From Rehmannia glutinosa (lineage: Eukaryota > Streptophyta > Magnoliopsida > Lamiales > Orobanchaceae), in the NCBI GenBank assembly GCA_016081115.2, contig JABTTQ020003409.1, forward strand, positions 62,001 through 126,000: a DNA stretch of 64,000 bases, written 5' to 3'. The notes under the pieces were generated by a model, which worked only from the letters and a program-made list of their open reading frames with translations, made no database searches and was not told the DNA's origin. Position numbers and translations under genes: made by a program. This document shows, piece by piece, positions 34,701-47,938 of this stretch (the stretch's first letter is position 1; each line of letters begins with the position of its first letter).

Positions 34701-36158
34701 CACAAATAAAAGCTAGGCGATGAAGGACTCAAACGAAAAGAAGACAAATCAACAGTAGAAGGCTGCGATAGAGGGTACTGCGAGCTCATCCAAAATGTAT
34801 AACTCTCCGTGCCTATGGCTGTCCCAATCGCCTTCCGAGAATGTGGATCCCGCACACAACAAGAAGTAGAAGAGAATGATACTTAAGTAACTGAATCACA
34901 CAATTGGCTAATGAAACAAGATTTAATGTAAGTTAGGGAATATGGTAAACATGTGGAAGAGCAGGATGAGGTGTGGCTACAGATCAATTCTGCTAAGGGT
35001 AACAAAGTACCATCATAACAACAGTCTCAGTCAGCATGTGTGGGTGAAATGGAATTAAAACATGATATATCGGACATATGATGAAAAGCTCAGAATCTAA
35101 TACCCAAATAGAGGAAGATATACCTGGCGAGCTCGGAGTTGACAAACCCGAGGCGACAAAGCATGAGAGGCAAGAAATTTCGAAATTGTTCGGCAATTGT
35201 ATCCATATAAAGGCCGATCGGAGGTAAGAGTTCCAGGCGTCATAGAATCGATGATGGTACGGGTGCAAAGAACACACGAGTCGGTGGGGGGCCTAAAACC
35301 ACGCGTTGATTTGGATGGACAAACCGATGTTGGGGAGGTCGTGGATTTTTCTGTTGAAAACGTTGTTGGCCACCTTTATTCAACTCAGGACATTGAGTCT
35401 TCCAATGTCCTGGTTGTTTACAGTAACTACACTCATTATCAGCAACCTTTGGGTGCGGTCTGAAAGGAACAGAAGATGGACGATGGGGCACAACAAGAAC
35501 GGGTGAAGTAGGAACATGAAGAACTCATTTCCTTGCCTAAGACTTTAGGCGTAATTCCTCTGCTAACAATTCACTTACAACAGAATCAACAGATGGTAGA
35601 GGAATACGGTGCAATATATTCCCACGAAGGGACTCAAAATCATCCCGAAGAGCCATCAAAAACTGAACCAATCGTTGCTCCTCTCTACAAGCAATATAGG
35701 GGCAAATACGCGAAGTTCAATAGATTGATGGCTAATTGATCCCAAAAATCGTCATGGCGAGAATAAAATTCTTGGACAATCATATTTTTGTCTTTGAAGA
35801 GATCGAATATCTATTTCCAACCTGTATTTGCTTAGCAAAATTCGATTGAGTATACAAACGTTCCAAATGTTCCCAAACTTCTTTAGCAAGATCATATTTA
35901 GCCAATTGCATACCAATAGAGTTCTCCACGAATTGTTAACCCAAGTAATAATTTTGAATTGTTCACTTCCCAAACCTCTAATTCCTCAACATATTTAGTA
36001 TTATCTTTCTCAACAAAGTTGCTTTTGTGTTCGAGAAATATAACTCCACAATTTTTTTCCTCTCAAAAAATTTCTCATGACATAACTCAATATGAATAAT
36101 TCTTTCCATTCAAGCGTACACTAATCGACTGCAACGAATCATCTCTTTCACCAGCCAT
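31770..36158 (-). pseudogene. Broken gag-pol of the Ale-like copia element, split by a hAT insertion
   Basis: Leftward order: gag start MAGERDDSLQSISVRLNGKN (36158), zinc knuckle CSYCKQPGHWKTQC (about 35431-35390), protease stub WVLDS, GAG-pre-integrase LWHSRLGHVSSSRL, integrase with a GGEYTSNNF piece, RT start with SRWVYKIKTKSDGSVERYKA, then the hAT element, then GMDYEETFAPVAKMTTVRTL, AFLNGDLQEDVYM, LYGLKQAPRAWFEKF, YVDDMIITGDD (about 32500-32465), and RNase H with YSDADWASDPSDRKSTTGF. Stops and frameshifts occur in gag, between protease and integrase and near 32394-32545, besides the insertion. It cannot give a complete polyprotein. Confidence 0.85.
32862..33379. mobile_element. hAT-type MITE in the copia reverse transcriptase, perfect 8-bp TSD, 518 bp
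   Basis: Ends TAGGGGTGTCAATCGTG and CAAATTGACGCCCCTA; flanked by GAATAACC on both sides (32854-32861, 33380-33387). Subterminal repeats are CGTGTCG/CGACACG and ACCCG. It separates the ARLVAKGYS motif from the GMDYEETF motif of the RT, so it came after the retrotransposon. Confidence 0.9.
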
Positions 36159-36388
36159 AGTGAATAAAGACAGAAAATCAAACAGAAAAACCACCAAACA
36201 ACTAGATAGATCGATCCAAATATCCAACAAATCAAGCCAACTCTACCAATAACACTATTGCAAATAATCGATTCTTGAGGCCAAAAAGATAGCAAACCCA
36301 ACAAGTGCTAAGCAGGATCAAAAATCGAATGAAAATAACACAAAGCTGCAACATACTCACTGTGTAATCGCGATATACCCACCAGAAT

Positions 36389-36570
36389 TGATACACATGA
36401 ATTATGTAGAAAAATGGAGAAGAGGAATTATGTATAACTTGAAGCTTGAATACTTGAATGCAAAAATACAAGATGGAGGCTACCATTAAATAGACTCAAA
36501 CCCTAGCTAAACACAAGAAAGTGAAAATACAAAACTACCCTCACAATTATAAACTAATATAACTCTAACA
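36389..36570 (-). repeat. 5' LTR (182 bp) of the Ale-like copia element
   Basis: Direct repeat of 31341-31522; upstream of the gag start on the minus strand. Confidence 0.9.
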
Positions 36571-36922
36571 TTACCTACAGATTTGTCTGCAGGTAAACTG
36601 AATTTTCTTGCATTAAAATACATTTGAGTTGTTTGCTTTTGTTGATGTCATTTGATAAAGTTTTAATATTAAGTATGGTTGTATATATGATCATTAATTA
36701 TATCATTGTTTATAATTTTGTATTCAAGATTTAGGATTGAGTTGTTTATTTTGTAAGTTTATTATGCATTTGTTTGTTTGACATTTATGACTGTGTAGGA
36801 TAATATTGTGAAATCACCAATTTAGCCCTAAATATTTTAGACAATTAACATGTCATAATTTAGCACAAAATATATTATGGGGTAGAAATGACATTTGTTT
36901 TGGTTGAAATCTCAGTATTATA

Positions 36923-37183
36923 CTTCCTCCTATTCACAATAAGTGTCTTTTTGGTACATTGGAAAATCTTCAAAAAGAATGTCCTTTTCATATTTTCAAG
37001 GCTAGTGAGAAAAATATTTTTCCAAATTATCCTTAAATTTATTGTTTTCCAACTAACACTAATATGTAAATTTGGTTGTTCTAAAGTAGCATTTATGATT
37101 AATCAATGTATATTTGGTATTTAATATAATTCTTAATATGTGTATTTTTTCCTAAAAATACACTTATTTTGAATAGAAGGGAG
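36923..37183. mobile_element. Stowaway-like (Tc1/mariner) MITE, 261 bp
   Basis: Ends CTTCCTCCTATTCACAATAA and, in reverse complement, CTCCCTTCTATTCAAAATAA form inverted repeats of the Stowaway CTCCCTCCGT type. TA dinucleotides flank both sides (36921-36922, 37184-37185). Confidence 0.8.
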
Positions 37184-37185
37184 TA

Positions 37186-39363
37186 TAATAACATATAGCC
37201 AGTAAAGGGTGTGATAGATAATCAAATGGGTATGAGTCTATGTGATACTATACTTCTCAAATAAGGGAAAATGGATGACAAAAAGCCTTTTCCAGCCCAA
37301 ATACAATGTAATTCTACTCAATCGAAAAACTTTAATCAATCCCACCAACAAAACCAAACGAGCTCTAGAAGTACATACTCATATTAATATAAGTGTATGT
37401 TAACTTGCTTAAATATTTGGAATTGTAGTTGAGTTTACTTGTTAATATGTAAATTTCTAACATTATTTAATGGAGTTAAGAATGAGTCGACAGTCTACTT
37501 TTAAATAATATGATACTGAATTTTCTATTAGTCTTTTTTTTTTTTTTGATCGGTGAATTTTCTATTAGTCTTATTCTGATTTGAGGTTGAATATAACTTG
37601 AAAATCTAGTTAACGCTACCTACGTTGTTGAGAATGTCGTGTAAACATTATAAGATAAATCACTAGTAAAAGTTGAACATTTGAATTCAAATTTGTTGGA
37701 CTTAGTTAGCCAATGTTATGGATTTGGTGACCATTTGTTGTAAGCATTATATATGATGCAGAATAAAAATAAAAGTAGTCAACTGAATACAAATTTGATG
37801 GACATAATATTATAGAGGGTGAAATTTACAAATTATTGGCCCTGTCCATGGAAAGGGGAAAAAAGTAAAAGAAAATAAAAGTTCCTATTAAAGTCAACAC
37901 TTTCATCGACAGTATCGCGTTCTCATTTTAAAGGATTATTAATAAACTATATCTTTTTTAATTATATATATATATATATATATAAAAAGAATGATCAATG
38001 AATTATCCCAAAAAGATAGGGATTAGATGCAAATGAAATCCAATTTTATTGTAATCAGGCGCGCTTTTATGAGTACCTTATTCATGCACAGTGCACAAAA
38101 TGGTCCCAAGTTAGCAAGTGGTTTGTTGTATCATAAGCTTTATATAATTATTTTTATATACATTTACAAATCTAATTGGAATGTTTTGGATCAACTGCTA
38201 TCAAACTAATATTTTATTAGTAGTCTTGTGTTGTATAAATGAATTATGGTCAATTTAGTGTTAAGAAAAAAAAGCAATTAAGTTTCAAGAAAACGTGATT
38301 ATGAAGATTAGGTAAATAGAAAGTAGATTAAACTTGTTCCATTAACACAAGGGTGTCAGATAATTTTCCTTTTTTTTTTAATTATCAAAAGATCTGCAGA
38401 TTTATCTCCAATAAAAGCTATCGTGGAAGTTAAGGTCTTGTATGGTTAAGTTCCAAGGTTTATTTTCAGTTTCTGGTATAAAAATGAATTTTGAGAATTT
38501 CTGGTATTGAAAATTGAATTTTGAGAATTTGTTGGTTTTCTTGTGAAAAAAATGAATTATGTTTGGAATTGGATGAATGAATAGAAATGAATTTCATATC
38601 GGTTTGCAAATAAGATTATTTTTGGTTGAGTAGTTTTGAAATAGTATTTTAGGTATATAATAATTTTAAAAAAATGATAGTGGTGGGTCTACTTTCAATA
38701 TTTTAATTTGTATATATATATATGTCCCATTAGAGAGATATAATTAATAATAGTAATATTTTAAGTAGATAAAGTTAGTAATAGTAGGTCTCACATATAT
38801 AATTGGATGAAAATGTGATAATATTAATTGATAAGTGTTGTAGGATAGTGCATATGGTTGAAAATTGGAATTATCAATTTGGGATATTACTTTATGTGAA
38901 AAATGGAAAGTGGAGAATGATGATTCCATTTGAAAATTTATAAACAAACGTGATTTCATTTTTATGTAGGGAAGACAGTATATGTTTTTTTTAGTACATA
39001 AGATGATGGGAATCGAACCCTATATCTCTAATTTGAACTTGAGAGACTTAATCACTTTACATATATCCGATTTCAGAAGACATGAATATATGTTATATGT
39101 TGGATAAAATGCAAATGAAAGAAATCTGGAATCACTACTGGCATTTATTTTTCAATTCTTTGACTGAATATTATGACAATTCGTAACTCCATTTTTTAGG
39201 TGTATGTGTGTGTGTGTATTTTCACTATCTAATATAGCCAACATAAACCATGCACTCCACCATATTTCAACACAACAATTCCTTCAATTTTTAGAATCTT
39301 AATCATGCCATCAAAGGGTTGTTGAAGTAGAAGACCTTCAAGAATCAATATTGAATATTTCCA
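37186..39363. other. Intergenic, no gene seen
   Basis: AT-rich with a (TA)n run at 37966-37983. Around 38430-38960 there is a stretch with GAATTTTGAGAATTT repeated and palindromic AATGAATT motifs that may be an old MITE, but ends could not be set. Confidence 0.4.
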
Positions 39364-39643
39364 TATAAATAAGGGATAATTACAAAAACACCCTTGGGAT
39401 TTGGGCTAATTACGAGAAAAAAATAGATATTTTTAAAAATTACAAAAAAACTTGAGATTTGATTCCGTCTTACATCTTCCCCTTCATAAGAAAAACATAT
39501 TAAAACCCCTTATATTTATAAAAATACCATAGTTACCCCTTAAATTTAACACATAGTCAAACCCGATGGGGTTTTTTATAATTTTGAAATATCTCTGGGC
39601 TTTTTTTAATTAGCCCAAACCCCAGGGGTGTTTTTGTAATTAT

Positions 39644-40422
39644 TGTTAATGTTTGAATTTCATCAAACATTATATTTCGATTTTTATTCTTCCAGATTTC
39701 AGGTTTAATTCTTGTCAGTTAATATTGTCAGTTTCTTTTTACAGGAGTTATGTTAGAAGTTTTTAATTCAGTTTTCTGTCTTTACTAACTCCTTAGAAGT
39801 TTATGGAAGTGGGTGGTTTCTTTCCTTAAATCTTGCAGGTAGTTTCTCTTCTATTTTCTTGCAGGAAGTTATTCAAGGGATGGCTATTTAAGGATCAGAA
39901 ACCAGCAAATTTCGGACACAGATTTTATGAGAGTTGTGAGTTCATCTTCCAGCATTTTCACATCAGAAATTCTGCAGAAGCTCAGTGATACCAGAAATGT
40001 TGGCAACATTGTTGGCATCATTTTTAGAACTCGAGTTTTGAATGTTTTTGTGAGATAGATTCAGTGTATATTGAGTGTTTGGAGTGCACTAAATAGATTC
40101 TCACATTTTGTAAAGGAGTGTTGTTACTTTTGGAGACACAAGGGGAGTTGTTCTTCTAGTTTCCTTATTTACTTTGTAATTTTGTAAGTTGTAAACAACA
40201 TTACCTTTTGTATAATTTTTGTTCTAATGAACACAGTACAAGTATTTTATACTTGTACAAAATTTTTTAATCTCTTGTGTTTTATATCTCATTCTGTCTT
40301 TATTTCATAATTATGAAATTGTGTTTTAATTAAAAGTCTTTCGCTGTGTTTTTACAAAGTGTTGGCATCACTTTTGACTGCACACTGCATTTTCATTAGA
40401 ATTGGACCCTTCAATATTTTCA
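39644..40422 (+). repeat. 5' LTR of the Sirevirus-like element (779 bp)
   Basis: Begins TGTTAATGTTTGAATTTCATC-like text, contains TATA-type and GTGTTGGCATCACTTTT motifs, ends CAATATTTTCA. Nearly collinear with 47939-48709. Confidence 0.9.
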
Positions 40423-40484
40423 ATTGGCATCAAGAGCCTTCACTAGACGATACTTAGTGTGATCCTGTGTTTTGCAGTGTTTTT

Positions 40485-43400
40485 ATGATGGAGATTCAGA
40501 GTAGTTCCATGGTTCGACCTCCAGTTTTGGATGGGACGAATTACTCGTACCGGAAAGTAAAGATGAGGGTGTTCATTAAGTCCATTGATGAACGAGCATG
40601 GAGAGCTGTCCTCGTTGGTTGGACACCACCAAGAATTATTGATGCTGATGGTGATACTGTGATCAAACCAGAAATTGAATGGTTGAATGATGAAATTCAA
40701 ATTGCTAGCTTTAATTCTAAAGCTTTAAATTCCTAAAAAATTTGAATCTAATCAAGAAAATAATACATTCAAACCCAAAAATCTTGATTCGATTCAATGT
40801 CGTGCTTGCAAAGGATTTGGGCATTATGCAAATCAATGCGCAAACACTCTTAGGGAAAGAGGTATGAATCTAACTGTGTCTCTTAGTGATGAAGAGTCTG
40901 AAGAGATCAAAATGGAAGAAGATGATAGTTGCAAAGGTCTGATGACCATTTTGGAGAAAGAACAGGTAATTTACGAAGGTTTGAAAATGATGATCTTTGC
41001 AAGTGTTACATCATTTCGGACATCACAGGCAGTGCTGATGTGAGTCGTGTATGATTTTGTTGATCATTTCGAGATCGCTGCTCTTTGTTTGTCACCTGGA
41101 AAACTTGAGGATTTGTGTCAAGATGATTTAAAACTCGGGTTTGATGATGTTATAAAAGAAAATGATGTTTTGAGAGAGTCCGTGACTAGACTACAAGTTA
41201 TGTTAACCAAAAAGGACAAGGAACTTGAAATGATTAAATCTGAACTTAATGGTCTCAAAAAGACTGCGTGAGTAATTTTGATTCAAGTTCTCTTTGTCAT
41301 TGATGACATATTTCGATGGCTAGATTTGATAAAAACTGGATTAGGTTTTCTAAACCTAACAAAAGCGACTCTTGTCAAAAGTCAAAACTTTCTTTAAAAC
41401 AAGGTGGCATTGGTAAGAACAATAAATCTTTTCTCAAAAGCAACTTCAAGAAGTCCGAGAGTGTCTTGAAAAGAAAATTTGTCTCGTCATTATTGTTCTA
41501 AACCTGGGCATATCAAACCGTTTTGTTTTAAGTGAAGAAGAAAGACAAAGTCTCGGGTAAAATGATGTCGAAATGATGCCCTTAATCGTTGAAGACACTT
41601 TCAATTTTGCAAAGAATTCTTCCGATAATGTGGTTTGTTGTTGATGATCATCATGTCTTGTTGTGTATACTTCACTTAGATCTAATGTTGAAGGAACATG
41701 GTATTTTGATAGTGGTTGCTCAAGACATATGAGTGATACTCGTAATTATTTGGTGATTATGAATCGAGTGAATGGTGGTAAAGTTCAATTTGGTGGTGGT
41801 GTCAAAGGTCGATTGTAGGAAAAGGAACTCTTCATGTAAAGGGACTTCCTTGTCTCGAAAAATGTGTTCCATGTGAAAGGGCTTTTTGCAAATTTGATCA
41901 AGATTAGTCAATTGTGTGATGATAATTTGCATGTGAAATTTGAGAGATTCATGTTCATTTTTAATGGTAACAATACTTGTGTCATGGTAGTACAAGATCT
42001 GTGGATAATTGTTACATGGTTGAATGAATCAAGTTTGCAATCATCTTTGAGGATCGATGATTGTATGTTGTGGCATCAAAAACTTGGACATGTTAATTTT
42101 AGAAACATGTTTAAGTTGATCAACTTGGAAGTGTGAGAGGTATTCCTAAACTTCAAGTGAAAGGTAAAGTAACACAAGTATGTGGACCATGTCAAAAAGG
42201 TAAACAAACAAGAGTTCCACATCATGTGTTACAACATTTTAGTACTTCTCGATGTTTTGAATTGCTTCATATGGATTTAATGGGACTGTAGAAGTGGATA
42301 GTTTGGGAGGAAAGAAATATTCCTTTGTTTGTGTAGATGATTTATCAAGATATTCATGGGTCGAATTTTTTAAAAGAAAAGTCGAAACTTTTGAAGTGTT
42401 TAAAAATTATACTTGAGAATTTGCAACATGCATGGTTCTAACATTGCACGAATTAGATCCGATCATGGGAGAGAGTTTGAAAATTCTTCTTTTTCTAATT
42501 TCTCGCAATGAAAAGGGCATCTTTCATGAGTTTTCGGCTCCCATTACTCCTCAGTGAGAATGGGATTCTTTGAAAGGAAAAATAGAACCTTGCAAGAAAT
42601 GGCAAGAGTAATGTTGTTTTCTAAAAACATTTCAAAGAGATTTTGGGCGAGAGGCTTTGAATACGCTTGTCATATTTCAAACCGTGTTCACTTGAGACCG
42701 GTACTACTATGACAAGTTATGAGATTTTGAAAGGAAAAAGCCCAATCTCAAGTACTTTCATGTTTTTGGTCGTGTGTGTTATATTTTAAATGATCGAGAA
42801 TATCTTGGTAAATTTGATGCAAAAAGTGATAAAGGAATGTTTCTTGGATATTCCAAGAATAGTCATGTGTATAGGATTTATAATCTTAGGACTAGGACTA
42901 TTCAAGAATCTATGAATGTTGTATTTGATGATCATACAGTTTTGAAAACAAGGATGAGGAGGAGGATATAGCTCATGTGCGAGGAGTGGCACAAGGACAA
43001 GCGGTACCGACATCGATCTTTGTACAAAATGATGCGAAATGATGCATCATCTTTAGCATCATCGACCCAAACCGGAGAGGAACTCAAGTTGTGAATGAGT
43101 CGGATTTCGAAGGTGATGATAATCTTGATCTTTGTCGGAGGAATCCATCCGAGAAAAGTTCGAAAAATCATCCAGTGACTCGGGTAATTGGTGAAGTGAC
43201 GATCAGTCGAACAGAGGTAAACAAAAGGTGAATTATAGAGAAATGGTGAGACCTTCCTATCTATCATCTGTGTGTCTTATGGTTAATTCAACATGCTTTG
43301 TATCCTTAATTGAACCTAAAAATGTGTTTGAAGCTTTAAAAGATGAATTTTGGATTGAAGCCATGCATGAAGAATTAAACCAATTTGTTCGTAATGATGT

Positions 43401-44830
43401 TTGGGATCTTGTTCCTAAGCCTGATAATGTTAACATCATCGGTACTAAATGGATTTTTAAGAATAAGAGTGATGAAAATGGTAACATTATCGTGAACAAG
43501 GCAAGATTGGTTGCTCGGGGATATACTCGGAGTTAAGGGTATAGACTATGATGAGACATTTGCTCCAGTGGCTAGCTTGAATCAATCGGACTTGATATGT
43601 GTTGCTTGCTTTTGAATTTTAAACTTTTTCAAATGGACATTAAAAGTGCTTTTTTGAATGGATTTCTTAATGAAGAAGTTTTTGTTGAACAACCAAAAGG
43701 CTTTCAAGATCCTCATAAACCAAACCATGTTTTTAAACTTAAGAAAGCTTTATACGGTTTGAAACAAGCTCCAAGAGCTTGGTATGAAAGGCTTGCTGAA
43801 TTTCTTGTACATGTTGGTTTTCAAAGAGGAAGTGTTGACAAAACACTGTTTATTAAAAAGGAAAAACAACACTTGGTCATTGCACAAGTGTATGTTGATG
43901 ATATAGTCTTTGGTTCAACAAGTAATTTTTTAAAAGATGAGTTTGTCAAGTCTATGTCATCTACCTTTGAAATGAGTCTTGTTGGTGAGTCAATTTTTTC
44001 TTGGTTTACAAATTAAAAGCGGATGCCCGATAGTATCTTTGTTTCTCGGTGCAAATATGCAAAAACTTGGTGAAAAGTTCAGTTTAGAAAGCGGCAAACA
44101 CATGAGAACTCCAATGAGTTCAAGCATGAAATTGTCAGAGACAAAGATGATGGCATCATTGTCGATCCCACCTTGAGAAGTATGATTGGAAGTCGTTATA
44201 TCTTACTGATCGTCGGACTTAATGTTTAGTGTATGTGTGTGTGTGCTCGATACCAAGCGAACTAAGATTACTCACCTTAATGTCAGTAAAGAGGATTATA
44301 AAATATGTGAGTGGTACAAAGAGATCTAGGTATCCGGTATACAAAGGACACCAACATGAACTTAGTAGGGTATAGTGATTGATTTGACCGGGTGGGGATC
44401 CGGATGATAGAAAAAGTACCTCTGGAGGTTGTTTTTATCTTGGCAATAATCTTGTTTCGTGGTTCAGTAGGAAGCAAAACTGTGTGTCATTATCTACAGT
44501 TGAATCCGAATATGTTGTTGCTGGTGCATGTTGTTCTCAATTGATGTGGATGAAACAAATTTGAATGATTATGGTTTTAATAGTGAGATTTTAACCATGT
44601 ATCTTTTTGTGACAACTGAGTGCAATCGATATTTCTAAAAATCTGTTCAACACTCACGAACAAAGCACATTGACATCCGACATCATTTTATAAGAGATTT
44701 GGTTGAGAAAAGGTTGGTTTGTATCAAACATATTGCCACCTGAACATCGATTAGGCGATATTTTTACCAAATCCTTGGATTTTGAGAGGTTTTCTTGCCT
44801 AAGGAAATCTCTTGGGTTATGTGTCCTTTA
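40485..44830 (+). pseudogene. Broken gag-pol of the Sirevirus-like element
   Basis: Gag N-terminus (RPPVLDGTNYSYRKVKMRVF) starts at ATG 40485 and stops at 40736; most of the gag middle is missing. A zinc knuckle CRACKGFGHYANQC (40798-40839) and a second partial knuckle HYCSKPGHIKPFC (~41490-41525) follow. Then protease WYFDSGCSRHMS (~41700-41735), GAG-pre-integrase LWHQKLGHVNFRNM, integrase pieces GPCQKGKQ, LLHMDLMG and RSDHGREF, RT with QMDIKSAFLNGF, LYGLKQAPRAWYERL and YVDDIVFGST (~43890-43920), and RNase H ending in VESEYVVAGACCSQL. Numerous stops and frameshifts run through protease, integrase and RNase H; the RT core 43597-44016 is the longest open part. The VDDIVFGST motif and paired zinc knuckles fit Sireviruses. 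Confidence 0.88.
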
Positions 44831-45347
44831 ATATGTGATGTGTCATGTGTTGCATCACTGTGTGACACATCTTGTTTATGTATATATTTTTCTTTCTTTC
44901 TTTTCAGTTTGTAACATGTATTCTTGAGATTTTCTGTACTGATCTATCATTTCTTCTAATTTCTGTGCAGCTCTTATTCTAAAAGAAGTCAGCAAACAAG
45001 ATTTATTTTGGTCTTGCTTTTTGGGCATTTTTGTACTTTTTGGCTCATAGAACTTGATATTCTCGTGAGCTATATACCTGTGACTTTCATAAGTCTTTAT
45101 GTACTATGGTTATGCCTTTGATCTTGTTAAGCAAGAAAAGAAAAATCTGTTTCTGACATTAAATTTTTTTTGCTGTTACAGAATGAACTTGTAAATGATG
45201 GCATCATTGTACATATCATCTCATAATACTGTTTTTTTTATATGTATATATATTGTTTTCGTTTTTCTTTGTTTTATTTAAAAAAAAAAATCATTCACTG
45301 ACTGATGTTGTGGTGGTTTGAGCAGTTTTAACCTTTCTTTTCTCACC

Positions 45348-47433
45348 ATGTTTCTGAGACGGTTTTTTTTTAAAACTGTTGGGTTAGTGGGCTTAGTGAG
45401 TTATTTAACTGCACTTAGTGGAACTTTATATGATTATTTCATAAATCACTTTAAATACCATATGTTCAAATGTTTGTTTGTTCCATTGTTCAGTATTTTT
45501 ATTTCGGTTTCCATATATTTTATCTCGTTTTTAATTATGGAAGACGAACACATTGCTGAACTTCTCACTAAATTAAAAGAGGGTGCACCCCTTAATGTGT
45601 CTAATCCATCTAACCTCATTTCTCAGAATCCTTTATCTACACAAAACCCTTCTCCTCAAAAACTTTCGACTCCAATCTCAGGTATTTCTAATCCTCTTAT
45701 GGCTGAGTATGATCCTCAGGATATTAGATCAGAGTGGGCACAAGCAACCAAAAAGGGATCATCATCTGGCATAGGTGTAGAACGAGAAGAAGTTGCAGCA
45801 TCTCAATTTGATCCACCAATGGCAGACCCATCTTCACCAAATGCTGAACAAGAAGAAATTTTGGGAGAAATTGTACCCATATCTGAAGCACCTCAACCTC
45901 TAGGGTTTGAAATCCCAGGAGAAGCAGGCAATCCCGTCGATGTGGAAAACCCTCCAAACATGCAAGATTTCAGAGAAGTTTTTGGGCCACTAATTCCTCC
46001 TCTGACTCGATATTCACGAAGAAGAAAGGGTTTGACACCCATACTTGCAGGTGATGCACGACCGAGGAAGAAATCAAAAGGTTCAAGCTCTACAGGGGAT
46101 TCTAGTGAAAAGGTTGAAGGTTCTGTTGAAACTCACGCAGATACTACAATACCCATGGATTTTCAAGCACAGACTCCAGAGCAAGAGGTTCAGAAATCAC
46201 CACCAAAGGACACAAATGATGGAAATGATGATGCCAACATCGTGGCATCATCTGAAATTCGACCATCAGAAACAGAGGTTCCTTTTTCAGCAAATGACCA
46301 GCAAAATGATGCGCCCATCATGGCATCATCTGAAATTCTTGGTCAATCCTCAGACATTCTTCTTCCTTCTAGTCATGCTCACAATCCAACACAATCAGAA
46401 CCAGTTGTGGAAGAAGATACAGAGACTGATGAAGAGACTTTGCTTGCTTGGGCCGAACGAAGAACAAAGTACAGATTGGAGAATCCTCAAGCAACATTGA
46501 ATATCCCGTCTTCACATCCTTCTTCTCCAATAGACTCTGAAATGGCCACTGAATTTGCAGAAGCAAGGGCTATACCCACAGACTCAGGTATTGATCCCTC
46601 AAAGTCTTATTCTAGGGATTTTATTTCTGTGGATGCTTATAAAAACTGGAAGTTTTATCTTAAGCAGAGGGTTTTTCAAGATAAAAAAATTCATATGCAA
46701 GAATTTGAGTCAAATAATATGATTGGTTACTTGAAATAGAGACAACTCTTTGGCTCTGTTACATATGCTAGACCGTATGTTGAAAGAGTTGTTAAGGAAT
46801 TTTATTGCAATCTTTTATTGGACTCTTTTAACCCAAATTCTGCTAAGTTTGGAGAGGTGTTTTTGAGGAAAAAGGTCTACCATTTTACTCCTCAACTTGT
46901 GAATGAATTTTTGGGAACTGAGGATGTTGTAGAAGATGAACAGGAGGTTACAGATGGAATGGTCATACAGGAACTAACTGCCAATCATAAACTGAGTGGC
47001 CGGAACCCGGAAAGAAACTATACTCGGCCGGATATCATCCAAGTATGCCGTTCTGCACAAGATAGCAATTGCAAATTGGTTGCCAACAACTAATAATGCT
47101 GCAGTTACAAAAGAACAGGCTTACTTCTTGTACAGGATTGAAATGAAACATAAAATAAATTTTGGCTCCCGTATTTGTGCAATCATATCTTCATATGCTG
47201 AGAGAGTTTTGGAGATTGGTCTTCCTTTTCCATCTCTTATATACTCCATTTTGGAGTCCCAAGGTTTTGCTAAGAAAGAGACGGAAAAATTGATTCATAT
47301 CAAATCTCTCATCCGAATCAAACCTCCTCTTCTCAAAGGTGCAAGGCATGTGGATTTGCCTCTGAGGTCTGATGAAGATATTGCAGACCTAGTTCTCCTT
47401 CTCAAATTCACGATCCGATTTTGGCTTATTTGA
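45348..47433 (+). pseudogene. Extra ORF downstream of pol (Sirevirus env-like position), broken
   Basis: An open frame runs to a TAG at 46737-46739. The first ATG is 45348, with two hydrophobic stretches (about residues 8-30 and 40-62), and a second candidate start at 45537 (MEDEHIAELLTKLKEG) omits them. The middle is long, proline/serine/glutamate-rich and probably disordered. After the stop the same frame goes on (VTYARPYVERVVKEFY, KKVYHFTPQLVNEFL), then shifts near 47000 to a second frame (VLHKIAIANWLPTTN, SLIYSILESQGF). This last part resembles the 'putative plant transposon protein' domain found in many plant retroelement ORFs. The position is where Sireviruses carry an env-like ORF. Acceptor-like sites (TTTCTGTGCAG ~44970, TTGCTGTTACAG ~45181) lie upstream. 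One stop and one frameshift make this copy inactive. Confidence 0.6.
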
Positions 47434-47938
47434 TCAAACAAGAGAAGTATGCTACTTCTCAAATTGAGTCTTGGATTAAACAAAGAGATGAATCAAGAGG
47501 CCGATTTCAGGACAAAAATGGGGAGTAAGTGGCTCAAAATCGGGTCGATGATGAAGGTTCTTCCCGATGAAGAAGATGGTGGTAATGATCTTTGAAAATG
47601 TTGGTAACATCCGAGCATCATTTGTTTGGGTACTTGTTTTTTTGCTTGATACTATGTCTTGATTAGTGTGGTTTTCTTTTGTTTTTTTCCGATGATAGTT
47701 AAAGTTGTTTAGGTATTCCTCAATTCATAGTATGTTAGGTTGTTTGCTATGAGTTGTAAATATGTCTTGTTAATACATTAATTTTCCTTCGTAGTATTTC
47801 TGTGTGATTAACATGCATCTTGAGTTCAGGGGGAGTTTGAGTTTATCTCTGTTGATTGATCCTTGAAGTCAGGGGGAGAATATTAACTGTGTTTTTGTGC
47901 AAAAGTTTTGTCCTGAAATCTGCAAGAAAGGGGGAGAT

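Larger units (their letters stand above)
31341..36570 (-). mobile_element. Ty1/copia retrotransposon with 182-bp LTRs, Ale/Retrofit-like (decayed)
   Basis: LTRs at 31341-31522 and 36389-36570 are nearly identical and both 182 bp, beginning TGATACACATG and ending CTCTAACA. The polypurine tract GTGGGGGGA on the minus strand adjoins the left LTR (31523-31531). Coding runs leftward from the gag start at 36158. Very short LTRs and the RT signature YVDDMIITGDD fit the Ale/Retrofit type. Flanking 5-mers (TTAAT, TTACC) do not match well. A hAT element splits the RT. The LTR identity suggests a fairly recent insertion even though the coding region has several breaks. Confidence 0.85.
31105..36616. mobile_element. 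Possible CACTA-type element hosting the copia insertion
   Basis: Left terminus CACTATAAGAAATTTCAATT with following ACCAACAGAAAT-type subterminal repeats resembles En/Spm elements. After the copia right LTR the sequence TTACCTACAGATTTGTCTGC ... GAATTTTCTTGCA could be the decayed opposite end. No transposase is seen and the 3-bp duplication is not clear. Confidence 0.3.
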
